Positions 9,786 through 21,312 are shown, counted from the first letter of the stretch. The stretch: 64,000 nucleotides of DNA from Vibrio aquaticus (GCF_003970385.1 NZ_RXZH01000006.1:1-64000), one strand, 5' to 3'. The notes: generated by a model from the sequence alone, not told the origin. Numbers and translations are program-made.

Positions 9786-11252
9786 TTAAAGTAGGCGTTT
9801 GCGCTGACTTGAAGGAGCGATACCTAATGATTCTCGGTACTTCGCTATTGTTCTTCTAGCGACCTGAATTCCTTGGTCAGCGAGTAGAGCTGCAATTTTA
9901 CTATCACTGAGAGGCTTTGCGCTGTTCTCTGCAGCAACGAGCTTCTTAATGAGAGCGCGGATTGCAGTGGATGAACACTCTCCGCCGTTGTCGGTACTGA
10001 CATGGCTTGAGAAAAAGTACTTCAGTTCAAAAATACCACGAGGAGTATGCATATACTTCTGCGTGGTGACCCTTGAGATGGTGGATTCGTGCATTTCGAC
10101 AGCTAATGCAACGTCATTGAGCACCATCGGCTTCATAGCTTCTTCACCATATTCGAAGAAATCACGCTGATGTTCAACAATACACTTAGCAACTTTGAGC
10201 AGTGTCTCGTTTCTACTTTCTAAGCTTTTTATCAGCCATTTAGCTTCTTGCAAGTTGGTGCGAATATACTGGCTATCAGAACTGCTGCCTTTACCTAGTG
10301 CTGCATATTGCTGATTAACTTTGAGTTTTGGAATTGAGTCGGGGTTAATCGTAACCACCCACTTCCCATGATCTTTAAAAACCGAGACATCTGGAACCAC
10401 GTATTCAGCATGCTCTGAAGAAATACGGCTGCCGGGTCTTGGGTCTAATTGCTGAATAAGTTTCAGCGCTTCACGGAGCTCAGCTTCTTTAAGCTTCGTT
10501 TCTTTAATGATGAGCTTGTAATCACGATTGCCTAATTGAACGATGTGGTGAGTAAGGACTAACTTAGCCTCTTTCAACCAAGGTGTATCTTCAGGGCATG
10601 TCGCCAACTGAAGCAGTAAGCAATCTTGAAGGTTATTGGAAGCAACACCGAGAGGATCAAACTGTTGAATGCGTTTACGAACCGCTTCAATCTCTTCGAT
10701 TTCGATCTCTTCGTTGTTAAAGCTTTCTAAGATCTCTTCAGTTGAAACTGTGAGGTAGCCATAATCGTCAATCGCATCGATGAGCGCTAAGGCAATGGTG
10801 CGATCTGTTTCGCTGAACGGTGTAAGGTCGAGCTGCCAAATTAGGTAGTCGTGCAGAGATTGTGTCGTCTCACCTTGGTAGACCGGCATGTCATCATCAA
10901 CAGCGATACCGGTACTTCCTGTATTCGCGCTGTAGACATCTTCCCAAGTGGTATCGATTTCTAGGTCGTTACTGATTTCTGATTTTTCAATCAGTTCTGA
11001 ACTGTCTTTGACATCAGGCTCTGCTGAATCAGAAACGTCAACGGTCGGTTCTTTTTCTTCGCTGCGGGCATTGTCTTCTGATGATGGCTCATCACTGCTC
11101 TCTTCAACCTCCAATAGTGGGTTGGAATCCAAAGCTTCTTGAATCTCTTGTTGAAGATCTAGCGTTGACAGTTGCAACAAACGAATCGCTTGCTGCAATT
11201 GAGGAGTCATCGCTAACTGCTGTCCTAGCTTGAGTTGTAATGAGGGTTTCAT
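9786..11252 (-). CDS. rpoN: RNA polymerase sigma-54 factor
   Basis: 488 residues. Region I at the N-terminus is Gln/Leu-rich ([20 protein letters not shown]), region II is acidic (about 50-120), and the core-binding and DNA-binding domains follow. The C-terminal RpoN box reads [10 protein letters not shown]. In vibrios sigma-54 drives flagellar, nitrogen, quorum-sensing and biofilm genes with enhancer-binding activators. The gene follows lptB by 50 bases and leads the hpf-ptsN-rapZ-ptsO group. Length and domains are complete. I see no autoregulatory sigma-54 site that I would assert. Confidence 0.97.
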   Translation of the reverse strand: MKPSLQLKLGQQLAMTPQLQQAIRLLQLSTLDLQQEIQEALDSNPLLEVEESSDEPSSEDNARSEEKEPTVDVSDSAEPDVKDSSELIEKSEISNDLEIDTTWEDVYSANTGSTGIAVDDDMPVYQGETTQSLHDYLIWQLDLTPFSETDRTIALALIDAIDDYGYLTVSTEEILESFNNEEIEIEEIEAVRKRIQQFDPLGVASNNLQDCLLLQLATCPEDTPWLKEAKLVLTHHIVQLGNRDYKLIIKETKLKEAELREALKLIQQLDPRPGSRISSEHAEYVVPDVSVFKDHGKWVVTINPDSIPKLKVNQQYAALGKGSSSDSQYIRTNLQEAKWLIKSLESRNETLLKVAKCIVEHQRDFFEYGEEAMKPMVLNDVALAVEMHESTISRVTTQKYMHTPRGIFELKYFFSSHVSTDNGGECSSTAIRALIKKLVAAENSAKPLSDSKIAALLADQGIQVARRTIAKYRESLGIAPSSQRKRLL

Positions 11253-11302
11253 TCAGTATTGTTTGCCTTAATGCTGGAGAATCTTACCGTTCTTCCCTTT
11301 AA

Positions 11303-12028
11303 TCATAGTCGGAATTGTTCGCCTAGATAAACTTGTTTTACTTGTTCGTTATTCAATACTTGGTCAGGAGTCCCTTCTGCAATGAGGTGTCCCTGACTTA
11401 CGATGTAGGCTTTTTCACATACATCCAGTGTTTCACGCACGTTGTGGTCAGTGATAAGCACACCAAGGCCACGATCGCGAAGATGCTCAATGATCTTCTT
11501 GATATCGATTACCGAAATTGGGTCAACGCCGGCAAACGGCTCATCAAGCAAAATGAATTGAGGGTTAGCGGCTAATGCACGTGCGATCTCAACTCGGCGG
11601 CGTTCACCACCTGATAATGCCATACCAGCGCTAGCGCGAATGTGCTGAATGTGGAATTCTTCCAACAAATCTTCTAGCTTGTCTTGACGCTCTTCGCGAG
11701 TCATCTCTTCACGTGTTTCAAGCACTGCCATGATATTGTCTTCAACCGATAGTTTACGGAAGATAGAGGCTTCTTGTGGCAAGTAACCAATACCCATGCG
11801 AGATCGGCTGTGCATTGGCAAAATACTGATGTCTTTATCATCGATGGTGATGGCACCTTGGTCGCGTGCTACCAAGCCAACAATCATATAAAACGAGGTG
11901 GTTTTACCTGCACCATTTGGGCCTAGCAGACCAACGATTTGGCCTGATTCCACTTGAAGACTTACGTCTGTTACAACCGTTCGGTTGCCATAAGTTTTTG
12001 CTAGGTGCTCAGCTTTGAGTATTGCCAT
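11303..12028 (-). CDS. lptB: LPS export ABC transporter ATPase
   Basis: 241 residues. Walker A is GPNGAGKTT, the signature is LSGGERRR, and Walker B ends in [12 protein letters not shown] with the H-loop in ITDHNVRE. LptB powers extraction of LPS from the inner membrane with LptF/LptG (not in this window) and passes it to LptC and LptA, encoded directly upstream. It starts 2 bases after lptA. The motif set and length match LptB rather than a generic branched-chain amino-acid ATPase. Confidence 0.96.
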   Translation of the reverse strand: MAILKAEHLAKTYGNRTVVTDVSLQVESGQIVGLLGPNGAGKTTSFYMIVGLVARDQGAITIDDKDISILPMHSRSRMGIGYLPQEASIFRKLSVEDNIMAVLETREEMTREERQDKLEDLLEEFHIQHIRASAGMALSGGERRRVEIARALAANPQFILLDEPFAGVDPISVIDIKKIIEHLRDRGLGVLITDHNVRETLDVCEKAYIVSQGHLIAEGTPDQVLNNEQVKQVYLGEQFRL

Positions 12029-12030
12029 AA

Positions 12031-12528
12031 TTATTCTTGTACAGTTTGTGGCTGAAGTACGGTAGAAACGCGGTCGCCTTTCTGTTTACCATCAGCAATC
12101 AGCTTTTGAGAAGAGATTTTGTAGCGAATTTTGGTTCCGCGGATCACACTGTCATCCTGAGAAAGCATCGCTTGATCGATCATCGTTAGCTGATCTTCAA
12201 CCATCACGTAATAGAGTTCTTTTGCTTCACCATACAGCGTCTTACCATCATCAGTGAGCTGAGAAAAAGTCGCTAGATTGCCGTAGCCTTCAATCTCTTG
12301 AATTGAGCCATCTTTAGGGTCGCGAGTAACGATGACTTTGTCAGCATTAATATTGATGCTGCCTTGCTTGAGTTTTACATCCCCAAGAAAAGTGACTTTG
12401 TTGCTCTGCATATCGAGCTGCTGACTATCAGAGTCGATATACACAGGTTGATCTTGGTCTGTAGATAGCGCTAGGGCTTGGCTCGACAGAAATAAGCAAG
12501 AAATCAGACTAAGGTGTGAGAGTTTCAT
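12031..12528 (-). CDS. lptA: Periplasmic LPS-bridge protein
   Basis: 165 residues with a Sec signal peptide ([20 protein letters not shown]) and an OstA-type beta-jellyroll ([26 protein letters not shown]). LptA forms the periplasmic bridge that carries LPS from LptC to LptD. I set the start at 12528 because AAGGTAG precedes that ATG and the signal peptide begins there; a longer frame to 12573 has no such support. It overlaps the end of lptC by 20 bases, suggesting coupled translation. Confidence 0.94.
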   Translation of the reverse strand: MKLSHLSLISCLFLSSQALALSTDQDQPVYIDSDSQQLDMQSNKVTFLGDVKLKQGSININADKVIVTRDPKDGSIQEIEGYGNLATFSQLTDDGKTLYGEAKELYYVMVEDQLTMIDQAMLSQDDSVIRGTKIRYKISSQKLIADGKQKGDRVSTVLQPQTVQE

Positions 12529-13072
12529 ATCTACCTTGTACGTGTTTGTATAGGGTCGCGTGATTATCGGCAAAGTTGCCGTTCATCGCTTGTCCTACCG
12601 TTTCAAATTGTGGGCCGACTAAGGTGACTTGGTTGTCTGCCCAAAAATCTCGGCTGTCTAACTGAATATTCATGATTTCAGTTGAAAGCGTGTCAAAACC
12701 AGACTCAGGGAGTAGGTTGGTTGCCAGTACGTCTTCATAGAGTGTTAACACGTGATCTTTGGTTAACACGCCACGCACAGCGGTAATTTCCCACTCTTGA
12801 GTGGTGCCTTCCTTGTACACTTTTAGGACAGGCTGCTGAAAGAGTGTATCGCCACTTTTTGCGTAGTGGTCAAGATTGACCGATGTAATGACATAGCTAC
12901 GGATGCCTTGGTCGTTATAGGAGGTATTCTCTAACCCTTCGCCACTGAACATCGGTAACTCGGTATCTGGTTCCACTTGAATATCATAACTCTGCTGCTT
13001 ATCGAAAAGATAGTAACCAGACCAGCATATTACGAAAGCCAAAATGATATAACCAATACGAGATAGACTCAT
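12509..13072 (-). CDS. lptC: LPS export protein LptC
   Basis: 187 residues, bitopic. One membrane anchor at about residues 6-23 (IGYIILAFVICWSGYYLF) is followed by a periplasmic beta-jellyroll with the conserved LPMFSGEGLENTSY segment. LptC joins the LptBFG complex and hands LPS to LptA. It begins inside the kdsC stop (4-base ATGA overlap) and overlaps lptA at its 3' end, so the three are one translational run. Confidence 0.94.
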   Translation of the reverse strand: MSLSRIGYIILAFVICWSGYYLFDKQQSYDIQVEPDTELPMFSGEGLENTSYNDQGIRSYVITSVNLDHYAKSGDTLFQQPVLKVYKEGTTQEWEITAVRGVLTKDHVLTLYEDVLATNLLPESGFDTLSTEIMNIQLDSRDFWADNQVTLVGPQFETVGQAMNGNFADNHATLYKHVQGRYETLTP

Positions 13073-13626
13073 ATACTTAAACCTTTGTGCACATCGAGTT
13101 CATTTCGTGCTTGAAGAATGAGGTCGCAGACTTCCCTAACTGCGCCATGACCACCCCGGATAGAGGTAACGTAATTAGCCCTTTTCGCAAGCAAAGGGTG
13201 ACCATCAGCGACACAAACCTTTAGTGCTACTTGTTCCATGACAGGCCAATCAATCAGGTCATCGCCAATGTATCCAGTTTGCTCTGGGGCGATGTTGAGT
13301 TTTTGGCAGATATCGTGATACGCCTTAATCTTATCGTCTTGGCCCTGATAGATCAGTGAAATACCCAGTGCTTTCATTCGGTTTTCTACAATCTGAGAGC
13401 GACGACCAGTAATAATGGCAATCTCGATACCTGCATTCATTAGAGATTTTACGCCATAACCATCACGAGTGTGGAAGGTTTTTAACTCTTCACCATCATT
13501 GCCCATATAGATGAGACCATCAGAGAAGACACCATCGACATCACAAATCAGCAGCTTTATTTCTTTGGCAAGCGCTAGAATAGAAGGTTCCACTGGTTGG
13601 TAGAGAGTTTCAATCATTTCAGGCAT
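13069..13626 (-). CDS. kdsC: 3-deoxy-D-manno-octulosonate 8-phosphate phosphatase
   Basis: 185-residue HAD-superfamily phosphatase of the small C0 type. Motif I is LLICDVDGVFSDG with both catalytic aspartates; motif II is ITGRRS; motif IV is YIGDDLIDWPVM. It releases phosphate from Kdo-8-phosphate to give free Kdo for the LPS inner core. Overlaps: 1 base with kdsD upstream, 4 bases with lptC downstream. Its neighbours place Kdo supply and LPS export in one operon. Confidence 0.96.
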   Translation of the reverse strand: MPEMIETLYQPVEPSILALAKEIKLLICDVDGVFSDGLIYMGNDGEELKTFHTRDGYGVKSLMNAGIEIAIITGRRSQIVENRMKALGISLIYQGQDDKIKAYHDICQKLNIAPEQTGYIGDDLIDWPVMEQVALKVCVADGHPLLAKRANYVTSIRGGHGAVREVCDLILQARNELDVHKGLSI

Positions 13627-14591
13627 TACATCACTCCTGCTTTCAATAGGTCGTGCATATTCAGTGCGCCAACCACTTTACCGTCTTGGCAGAGGATAAG
13701 GCCGTTGATGCTTTTGTCTTGCATTAAGTTCAACCCTTCTGCCGCCAGCATATTTGGCTCTGCAACGGTTGGGTTCACTGTCATGACATCACCAATAAGT
13801 GCGCTGTGAATATCAATACGCTTATCAAGAATACGGCGTAAGTCACCATCGGTGAAAATACCGACAAGCAGCTGGTGGTCATCAACGACGGCTGTCATCC
13901 CAAGGCCTTTTTGGCTGATCTCTAGGAGCGCATCGCGTACAACAGTGGTTGGAGTAACTAAAGGCAAGTCACGGCCTGTGTGCATGATGTCTGAGAGCTT
14001 GAGTAACAGTTTTCGCCCTAGTGCACCACCTGGGTGAGACAGGGCAAAGTCATCTGAGGTAAAACCTCGCGCCTGCATCAGCGCCATTGCGAGAGCATCA
14101 CCCATGACGAGGGTGGCTGTTGTGCTTGATGTCGGAGCGAGTTGAATAGGGCAAGCTTCTTTCGGCACAGTAATTTGCAAGTGCAGATCAGACAACTTGG
14201 CCATGTTCGAACTTGGCTTGCCTGTCATACTAATGATCTTGATGTTCAAACGCTTTAAGACTGGGAATAACCCCAAGATCTCTGAAGATTCACCGGAATT
14301 CGATATCGCGAGTACGATGTCACCGGATTCAATCATGCCTAGGTCACCATGAGCGGCTTCACCTGGATGAACAAAAAATGATGAGGTCCCCGTACTGGCC
14401 AGTGTCGCTGCAATTTTATTGCCTACGTGACCAGATTTACCCATCCCCATCACAACCACTTTGCCATCTTTATTGGCCATGATCATCTCACAGGCTTGGA
14501 CAAAATCTTGGTTGAAGTACTGATCAAGCTGTTCTAGCGCAGCGATTTCGGTCTTGAGTACATCTAATGCAGCAGAACGATAATCAAACAT
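13626..14591 (-). CDS. kdsD: Arabinose-5-phosphate isomerase
   Basis: 321 residues: a SIS sugar-isomerase domain (about 35-170, with MGMGKSGHVGNKIAATLASTGT and SNSGESSEI) followed by a pair of CBS domains (about 205-321). It converts ribulose-5-phosphate to arabinose-5-phosphate, the first step of Kdo synthesis. The length and domain order match E. coli KdsD. It follows yrbG by 18 bases and precedes kdsC with a 1-base overlap. Confidence 0.96.
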   Translation of the reverse strand: MFDYRSAALDVLKTEIAALEQLDQYFNQDFVQACEMIMANKDGKVVVMGMGKSGHVGNKIAATLASTGTSSFFVHPGEAAHGDLGMIESGDIVLAISNSGESSEILGLFPVLKRLNIKIISMTGKPSSNMAKLSDLHLQITVPKEACPIQLAPTSSTTATLVMGDALAMALMQARGFTSDDFALSHPGGALGRKLLLKLSDIMHTGRDLPLVTPTTVVRDALLEISQKGLGMTAVVDDHQLLVGIFTDGDLRRILDKRIDIHSALIGDVMTVNPTVAEPNMLAAEGLNLMQDKSINGLILCQDGKVVGALNMHDLLKAGVM

Positions 14592-14609
14592 TGAGAGCTC
14601 CCAACCGTC

Positions 14610-15575
14610 TTACGCGGTCATGTTCATAATTAGGTAAGCTTGGTAAGCGATAAAGGTAAGAAACAGTGCAGCACCTTCAAAGCGATTGATGCTGCGAGAT
14701 TTACCTAAGGCCATAGCAACAAGAAGCAGGGATACGCCAAGCATGACCCAGAAATCTCGGCCCATCGCGTATTCACTTAGAATTGAAGGGTTAAGGATGC
14801 CTGGAATACCCATAACCGCAAGAATATTAAAGACGTTCGAACCGATGATGTTGCCTACTGCCATATCGTCTTCACCTTTCATAACACCCGCGAGCGATGC
14901 AGCAAGCTCAGGAAGGCTTGTACCCACCGCGATGATCGTTAGACCAATCACAAGGTCACTCATGCCAAAGTATTGAGCAATCACTACGGCATTATCAACC
15001 AGCACATCAGCAGCCAGTGGCAGAACAATCAAACCAATGACGACCCACATACCAGCTTTGGCATTGCTTACGCCTTCTGGGACTTCTGATTCTTGTTCTT
15101 CGATAAGAACGTCACCATTTTTCTTCTCATTGCGGCTGATACGAAGCATGGCAAGAATAAAGGCTGCAAATAAAACAAAAAGCAACACGCCTTCGTAGAA
15201 GCCTAGGTGGCTGTCCCATAGCAGGACGCCAGCAAGAACCGTAACACCAATCATGAGTGGCAGTTCACGGCGTAGGACACCAGAGCTGATTGAAAGCGGT
15301 TTAATGAGGGCCGTAATACCCAGAATAAGTGCGATATTGGCAATGTTCGAACCTAAAACGTTGCCGACTGCGGTATCTGTTTTACCATCAAGTGCCGCCG
15401 TCGCTGAAACCATCATTTCAGGTGCAGAAGAGCCCATTGCTAGAATCGTCATACCGATCACAAGTGGTGAAATGCCGACATTGCGAGCGAGTGCTGCAGC
15501 GCCAAAGACCAGTTTGTCAGCACTCCAAACCAAAAAAATTAATCCGATAATGAGAAACGCAACGGCTTCGAACAT
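14610..15575 (-). CDS. yrbG: Calcium/sodium antiporter of the CaCA family
   Basis: 321-residue inner-membrane exchanger with two homologous Na_Ca_ex halves. The alpha repeats carry GSSAPEMMVS (near 50) and GTSLPELAAS (near 215), followed by GNIIGSNVFNI. About ten spans surround a central polar loop (about 150-175). This is YrbG/CaxA of E. coli, whose gene also leads the kdsD-kdsC-lpt cluster. It is divergent from mlaF across 236 bases that must hold both promoters. Physiological substrate direction is not proven for the family in bacteria. Confidence 0.92.
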   Translation of the reverse strand: MFEAVAFLIIGLIFLVWSADKLVFGAAALARNVGISPLVIGMTILAMGSSAPEMMVSATAALDGKTDTAVGNVLGSNIANIALILGITALIKPLSISSGVLRRELPLMIGVTVLAGVLLWDSHLGFYEGVLLFVLFAAFILAMLRISRNEKKNGDVLIEEQESEVPEGVSNAKAGMWVVIGLIVLPLAADVLVDNAVVIAQYFGMSDLVIGLTIIAVGTSLPELAASLAGVMKGEDDMAVGNIIGSNVFNILAVMGIPGILNPSILSEYAMGRDFWVMLGVSLLLVAMALGKSRSINRFEGAALFLTFIAYQAYLIMNMTA

Positions 15576-15811
15576 GATGATTCCTAAACAGTAAACAACG
15601 AGAGAATTTAACCGTTAATTTTGACGGTTTGCTATATAAAAGGGAAGCGCTTCATACAAATAAATTGTTAACTTCATTGATGTGTCATCGAGTACTAAGA
15701 GCAGAGTTCAGTATTTTACCTAGTCACAGAGAGACTACATTTAATTGTACAGTGCTTTTAATTATGCGGGAATGTGCTTATGATTGCCCATTCTTACAGG
15801 AGCGATAAAGA

Positions 15812-16615
15812 GTGGGCATGGAACTGAAAGATTTGGTAACGGTTAAGCAGCTAACCTTTTCTCGTGGTGAGCGCAAAATCTTTGATGACGTGAACATACG
15901 AGTTCCTAAAGGGAAGATCACCGCGATTATGGGACCTTCAGGGATTGGTAAAACCACCTTGTTGCGTTTGATTGGTGGGCAAATTTACCCTGATTCAGGA
16001 GAAATTTGGTTCGATCAGAATAATATCCCGACATTGAGTCGTTCTAAGCTCTATCAAGAGCGTAAAAAAATGAGCATGTTGTTCCAGTCAGGTGCGCTAT
16101 TTACCGACTTAACGGTTTTTGACAACGTGGCGTTTCCACTTCGCGAACATAGCGAGCTCGATGAATCTCTTATTCGCACTCTTGTCTTACTCAAATTAGA
16201 AGCGGTAGGGCTACGTGGCGCGGCTGAACTGATGCCTAGTGAGCTTTCTGGCGGTATGGCAAGACGAGCGGCGTTAGCCCGTGCCATCGCTTTAGATCCT
16301 GAACTGATTATGTTTGATGAGCCTTTTGTCGGCCAAGACCCCATTACCATGGGTGTGCTGGTGGAGCTGATTCGTAATCTCAATCAAGCTTTGGGCGTTA
16401 CCTCTATTGTTGTATCACACGATGTACCGGAAGTGATGAGCATTGCAGATTGGTGCTATATCTTGGCAAATGGCAAAGTGGTTGCTAGCGGGGCTCCTGA
16501 AGAGTTGCTCGCTAATCCTGATCCTCAAGTTCAGCAATTTCTTAAAGGTGACGCAGATGGACCTGTGCCATTTCGTTATCCGTCTCAACCTTTAGCCAAG
16601 GAGCTTTTCTCATAA
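15812..16615 (+). CDS. mlaF: Mla phospholipid-transport ATPase
   Basis: 267-residue ABC ATPase. Walker A is GPSGIGKTT, the signature is [11 protein letters not shown], and Walker B is [14 protein letters not shown]. MlaF energises MlaE in the MlaFEDB complex that keeps phospholipids out of the outer leaflet. GTG 15812 has AGGAG 9 bases upstream; the in-frame ATG at 15818 is a poorer fit. It shares one base with mlaE (TAATG). The operon continues mlaE-D-C-B-ibaG-murA. Confidence 0.95.
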   Translation: MGMELKDLVTVKQLTFSRGERKIFDDVNIRVPKGKITAIMGPSGIGKTTLLRLIGGQIYPDSGEIWFDQNNIPTLSRSKLYQERKKMSMLFQSGALFTDLTVFDNVAFPLREHSELDESLIRTLVLLKLEAVGLRGAAELMPSELSGGMARRAALARAIALDPELIMFDEPFVGQDPITMGVLVELIRNLNQALGVTSIVVSHDVPEVMSIADWCYILANGKVVASGAPEELLANPDPQVQQFLKGDADGPVPFRYPSQPLAKELFS

Positions 16616-17403
16616 TGGCTAGTCTCGTAAATTTCGTTGCCTCAGTAGGCCGAAGAAGCATGGCGGTATGCGAAGCGTTTGGCCGAGCAAGCCTGATGTT
16701 GTTTGGTGCGCTTGCAAGCCGGCCTCAACCGATTAAAAACCTCCCTCTCTTGGTGAAGCAGCTCTACAGTGTTGGCGTTCACTCATTACTCATCATTGTT
16801 CTGTCGGGCCTGTTTATTGGTATGGTACTCAGTCTGCAAGGCTACGTTATTTTAGTCGACTTTGGTGCTGAAGGCGCGTTAGGCCAAATGGTCGCACTCT
16901 CCTTACTGCGAGAGCTTGGTCCTGTGGTCACCGCCTTGTTGTTTGCTGGTCGAGCCGGTTCCGCGTTGACGGCAGAGATTGGTTTGATGAAAGCAACAGA
17001 ACAGTTATCCAGTATGGAGATGATGGCGGTTGACCCTCTTAAGCGCGTGATTGCACCTCGTTTTTGGGCCGGTGTGATCTCGATGCCGCTGCTTGCGATG
17101 ATCTTTATGGCTGTCGGCATTTGGGGCGGTCAATTGGTTGGTGTGGATTGGAAAGGCATTGACCACGGCAGCTTCTGGTCTGCGATGCAAGCGTCTGTCG
17201 AACTTAGGCAAGACATAGGTAACAGCATGATCAAGAGCTTTGTGTTTGCCGTCACTGTGACTTGGGTAGCCCTGTTTAATGGTTACGATGCGATTCCAAC
17301 CTCGGAAGGCATCAGCCGCGCGACAACACGCACAGTTGTGCACTCTTCATTGGCTGTACTTGGACTAGACTTCGTACTAACTGCCTTGATGTTTGGTAAT
17401 TAA
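16615..17403 (+). CDS. mlaE: Mla phospholipid-transport permease
   Basis: 262-residue MlaE-family (DUF140) permease with about five to six hydrophobic spans. Conserved blocks include [38 protein letters not shown], and the [13 protein letters not shown] loop that contacts the ATPase. It forms the membrane core of MlaFEDB. Start is coupled to mlaF by a one-base overlap; mlaD starts 20 bases after its stop. Confidence 0.95.
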   Translation: MASLVNFVASVGRRSMAVCEAFGRASLMLFGALASRPQPIKNLPLLVKQLYSVGVHSLLIIVLSGLFIGMVLSLQGYVILVDFGAEGALGQMVALSLLRELGPVVTALLFAGRAGSALTAEIGLMKATEQLSSMEMMAVDPLKRVIAPRFWAGVISMPLLAMIFMAVGIWGGQLVGVDWKGIDHGSFWSAMQASVELRQDIGNSMIKSFVFAVTVTWVALFNGYDAIPTSEGISRATTRTVVHSSLAVLGLDFVLTALMFGN

Positions 17404-17423
17404 AGGATGTTCGGGAATTAATC

Positions 17424-17909
17424 ATGCAACAAACTCGAAAAGTTGAATTATGGGTCGGTAGCTTTGTTCTCGCTGGAATTTGCGCAATTCTGGTGATGAT
17501 TTTTCAAGTTGCTGACGTGAAAGGGCTTGGCTCAAACGATACTTATACGCTTAAAGCGGAATTTGACAACATTGGCAGCCTAAAGGTGCGCTCGCCTGTG
17601 AAGGTCGGTGGCGTGGTTGTCGGGCGTGTCACTAATATTGGATTAGATAGTGAGTCCTTACTTCCGGTTGTCACTATGGCTGTTAGTAGTACATACAATC
17701 AGTTTCCAGAAACGTCGAGCGTGAAGATTCTGACATCAGGCTTGATTGGTGAACAGTACATTGGTCTAACACCAGGGTTCGTCTTTGATGATGAGCAGAT
17801 GCTGGTGGAGGGTGATTACATTGAAGACACCAAGTCAGCACTCGTGCTAGAGGACTTAATTGGTCAAGTACTGTATAGCGTTGGCGGCAATTCAGACAGT
17901 GAGGAATAG
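17424..17909 (+). CDS. mlaD: MCE-domain lipid-transport protein MlaD
   Basis: 161 residues. One N-terminal membrane span (about 10-28) precedes a single MCE domain (about 39-118: LKAEFDNIGSLKVRSPVKVGGVVVG), then a hydrophobic tail (EDLIGQVLYSV) that in E. coli forms the central pore helix of the hexamer. It binds phospholipid in the periplasm and exchanges it with MlaC, encoded 4 bases later. Length is close to the E. coli protein (183), slightly short at the C-terminus. Confidence 0.94.
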   Translation: MQQTRKVELWVGSFVLAGICAILVMIFQVADVKGLGSNDTYTLKAEFDNIGSLKVRSPVKVGGVVVGRVTNIGLDSESLLPVVTMAVSSTYNQFPETSSVKILTSGLIGEQYIGLTPGFVFDDEQMLVEGDYIEDTKSALVLEDLIGQVLYSVGGNSDSEE

Positions 17910-17913
17910 AGAT

Positions 17914-18555
17914 ATGTGGAAAAAGTTAGTACTTACTCTTTGTTCTTTACTCGCAGCGTTTAATGTTGCAGCGCAAGAGATAGATAAAACTCAGCCTTAT
18001 CAGATGATGAAGCAAGTGTCTGAGCAAGCGTTCTCGCGTTTGAAGGCAGAACAAGAACAGGTGCGTCAAGATCCTGAGTACCTCAAAGTCATCGTTGAAG
18101 AAGAGCTGATGCCGTACATCAACGAAAAGTATGCGGCCCTAAAGTTATTAGGTCCTAACTTGAAAGGGGCCAAGCGTGAAGATGTGGCGACCTTTATCGT
18201 GGCATTTCGCTCTTACTTAGTGACGTCGTATGCACAGGTATTGACCCAATATACCGATCAAACGATTGAGTTTGGGCCTGAGCCTAAAGTGAACCCAAAT
18301 AAAAGTATTACAGGCGTAAAAGTTGACATCGTTGATGCGCCACGACCAAACATTAAGCTTGAGTTCAAACTGCGTAAAGATAAGAAAAGCGGTGAATGGC
18401 AAGCCTTTGATATGATCGCTGAAGGGATCAGCTTGCTGTCTAGCAAGCAGTCTGAATGGAGCAGTAAGCTACGCCAAGAAGGCATTTTGGCGGTAGCGAA
18501 TGACTTAGAGCAATTGGCAAAACAGCCGATTCGTCTTGAGAGTAAATCCCAATGA
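17914..18555 (+). CDS. mlaC: Periplasmic phospholipid shuttle MlaC
   Basis: 213 residues. A Sec signal peptide (MWKKLVLTLCSLLAAFNVAAQ, cut after Ala) precedes the MlaC/Ttg2 fold. MlaC ferries phospholipid between MlaA at the outer membrane (not encoded here) and MlaD. I set the start at ATG 17914 because it opens the signal peptide and has GAGGAATAGAG upstream; an earlier in-frame start at 17860 falls inside mlaD. The stop overlaps the mlaB start by 4 bases. Confidence 0.94.
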   Translation: MWKKLVLTLCSLLAAFNVAAQEIDKTQPYQMMKQVSEQAFSRLKAEQEQVRQDPEYLKVIVEEELMPYINEKYAALKLLGPNLKGAKREDVATFIVAFRSYLVTSYAQVLTQYTDQTIEFGPEPKVNPNKSITGVKVDIVDAPRPNIKLEFKLRKDKKSGEWQAFDMIAEGISLLSSKQSEWSSKLRQEGILAVANDLEQLAKQPIRLESKSQ

Positions 18556-18881
18556 CGGACGCAAGCTGGCTTGTAAAGGGCCAAGACTTATTTGAGTTTG
18601 AAGGCCCGCTCGATAGAGAAACCGTTCCTAAGCTATGGAAGGAATTGCAGTCCATTCAATGGCAAGGTGAGTGCGTGGAAGTTTCTCTTGGTAAGCTAGG
18701 TCGAGTAGACTCTGCTGGAATGGTGATGCTAATTCACTTAATAGAGAATGCAAAAAAGCAAAACTGTCATATAATGCTCAGTTTCGTGCCGGATGAACTG
18801 CGCACACTATTTCAGCTTAGTAACGTTGATGAATGGATTGCTGAGCACTTAAAGAATACTACAGGGGTGAATTGTGGATAG
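18552..18881 (+). CDS. mlaB: STAS-domain subunit MlaB
   Basis: 109-residue cytoplasmic STAS protein. The conserved block [15 protein letters not shown] is present, including the Ser/Thr-containing loop, and the fold length suits a single STAS domain. MlaB binds MlaF and is needed for assembly and activity of the transporter. It starts in an ATGA overlap with mlaC and overlaps ibaG by 8 bases, so the group is tightly coupled. Confidence 0.93.
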   Translation: MTDASWLVKGQDLFEFEGPLDRETVPKLWKELQSIQWQGECVEVSLGKLGRVDSAGMVMLIHLIENAKKQNCHIMLSFVPDELRTLFQLSNVDEWIAEHLKNTTGVNCG

Positions 18882-19128
18882 CGCAAAAGTACAACAGATT
18901 TTAAATGAAGCACTGAGCTTAGAAGAGCTACACGTAAAAGGCGAAGGTAGTCACTACGAAGTTGTTGCTGTTGATGCTTGTTTCGATGGAATGAGTCGCG
19001 TTAAAAAACAACAATTTATCTATGCACCACTAATGGAATACATCCAAAGAAATGACATCCATGCTGTTTCAATTAAAGCTTACACTCCCGATGAGTGGGC
19101 TCGTGATAAGAAGCTGATGTCGCTGTAA
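18874..19128 (+). CDS. ibaG: BolA-family protein IbaG
   Basis: 84-residue BolA/IbaG (YrbA) protein. It shows the BolA core [33 protein letters not shown] and the [13 protein letters not shown] end typical of this subgroup. IbaG partners with monothiol glutaredoxin Grx4 around iron-sulfur clusters and links to envelope integrity in V. cholerae. GTG start with AGGGG upstream, inside the mlaB end. murA begins 9 bases after its stop. Confidence 0.93.
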   Translation: MDSAKVQQILNEALSLEELHVKGEGSHYEVVAVDACFDGMSRVKKQQFIYAPLMEYIQRNDIHAVSIKAYTPDEWARDKKLMSL

Positions 19129-20397
<1,269 letters not shown>

Positions 20398-20420
20398 TTT
20401 AGCTTTGAGCTAACATTTGT

Positions 20421-20448
20421 AAGCCGAAACGCAAGTTTCGGCTTTTTT
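20421..20448 (+). terminator. Terminator after murA
   Basis: AAGCCGAAAC / GTTTCGGCTT stem with loop GCAA and TTTTTT. It closes the mla-ibaG-murA operon. Confidence 0.9.
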
Positions 20449-20514
20449 ATGAGCGATAGATCAGTTAGAGTCTGGTCAACGAATTTTGACTCCTAGAGTT
20501 GTTGGAGAACCCTA

Positions 20515-21255
20515 ATGATTGCACTGTTCCGTGTATTAGCTGTTGCGATTTTTGCAGTCGTAATGTTTGTGTTCGGCTGTGGCTACTGCTTATTAAGCCC
20601 ACGTAACCCGAAGCACGTTTTCACTTTTGGACGTCTGTTTGGCAAGATGTCACGAGTCTTTGGCATCAAGCTAGAGCTGCGTATTCCTGAAGATGCGTAT
20701 CAGCGTGGGCAGCATATCTATATTGCTAACCACCAAAACAACTGGGATCTATTTACGGTCTCTTCGGCTGTTACACCAAAGGTAGTGACAGTCGGCAAGA
20801 AAAGCCTAGCTTGGATGCCTTTATTTGGTCAGCTTTATTGGCTGACAGGTAACATCTTGATTGACCGAGCTAACCGTTCTAAAGCAAAGGGGACGATTGA
20901 TCAGGTTGTTGACCAAATGAATCAAAGTGACGTCTCAGTATGGATGTTCCCTGAGGGGACTCGTTCTCGTGGTCGTGGCTTACTGCCTTTTAAAACCGGT
21001 GCCTTCCATGCCGCTATTGGTGCCCAGCTACCAATCATCCCTATTGTATGTAGTTCAACGGGGGGGGTTAAGTTGAACCGCTGGAACAATGGCCATGTGA
21101 TTGTTGAAATGCTGCCTCCAGTTGCTGTAGAAGGCTACGGAAAAGAAAATGTACGTGAGCTAGCCAATCAGTGCCGAGAGCAAATGGAAGCGAAGCTAGA
21201 GGCCTTAGATAGCGAAGTGGAAATGCTGAACCAACAGGAAGGCGTTAAAGCTTAA
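20515..21255 (+). CDS. plsC: 1-acyl-sn-glycerol-3-phosphate acyltransferase
   Basis: 246 residues. A hydrophobic N-terminal segment (about 3-28) precedes the acyltransferase motifs: block I NHQNNWD (HX4D), block II GNILIDR, block III FPEGTRSRG, and block IV PIIPIVCS. It makes phosphatidic acid at the inner membrane. GGAGAACCCTA supplies a ribosome site before the ATG. The coding sequence carries a run of eight G (21060-21067). It is a single-gene unit with a terminator behind it. A second plsC-like gene may exist elsewhere, so its exact share of acylation is uncertain. Confidence 0.92.
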   Translation: MIALFRVLAVAIFAVVMFVFGCGYCLLSPRNPKHVFTFGRLFGKMSRVFGIKLELRIPEDAYQRGQHIYIANHQNNWDLFTVSSAVTPKVVTVGKKSLAWMPLFGQLYWLTGNILIDRANRSKAKGTIDQVVDQMNQSDVSVWMFPEGTRSRGRGLLPFKTGAFHAAIGAQLPIIPIVCSSTGGVKLNRWNNGHVIVEMLPPVAVEGYGKENVRELANQCREQMEAKLEALDSEVEMLNQQEGVKA

Positions 21256-21280
21256 TCATAAAAGCACGTTCGATGAGTAG

Positions 21281-21312
21281 AAGCCAGCAGTGTTACCATT
21301 GCTGGCTTTTTT
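21281..21312 (+). terminator. Terminator after plsC
   Basis: AAGCCAGCA / TGCTGGCTT stem with a GTGTTACCAT loop, followed by TTTTT. Confidence 0.85.

Noticed and set aside
12529..12573. 15-residue N-terminal extension of lptA
   Set aside because: It lies inside lptC and would put residues ahead of a perfect signal peptide; the AAGGTAG-preceded ATG at 12528 is better.
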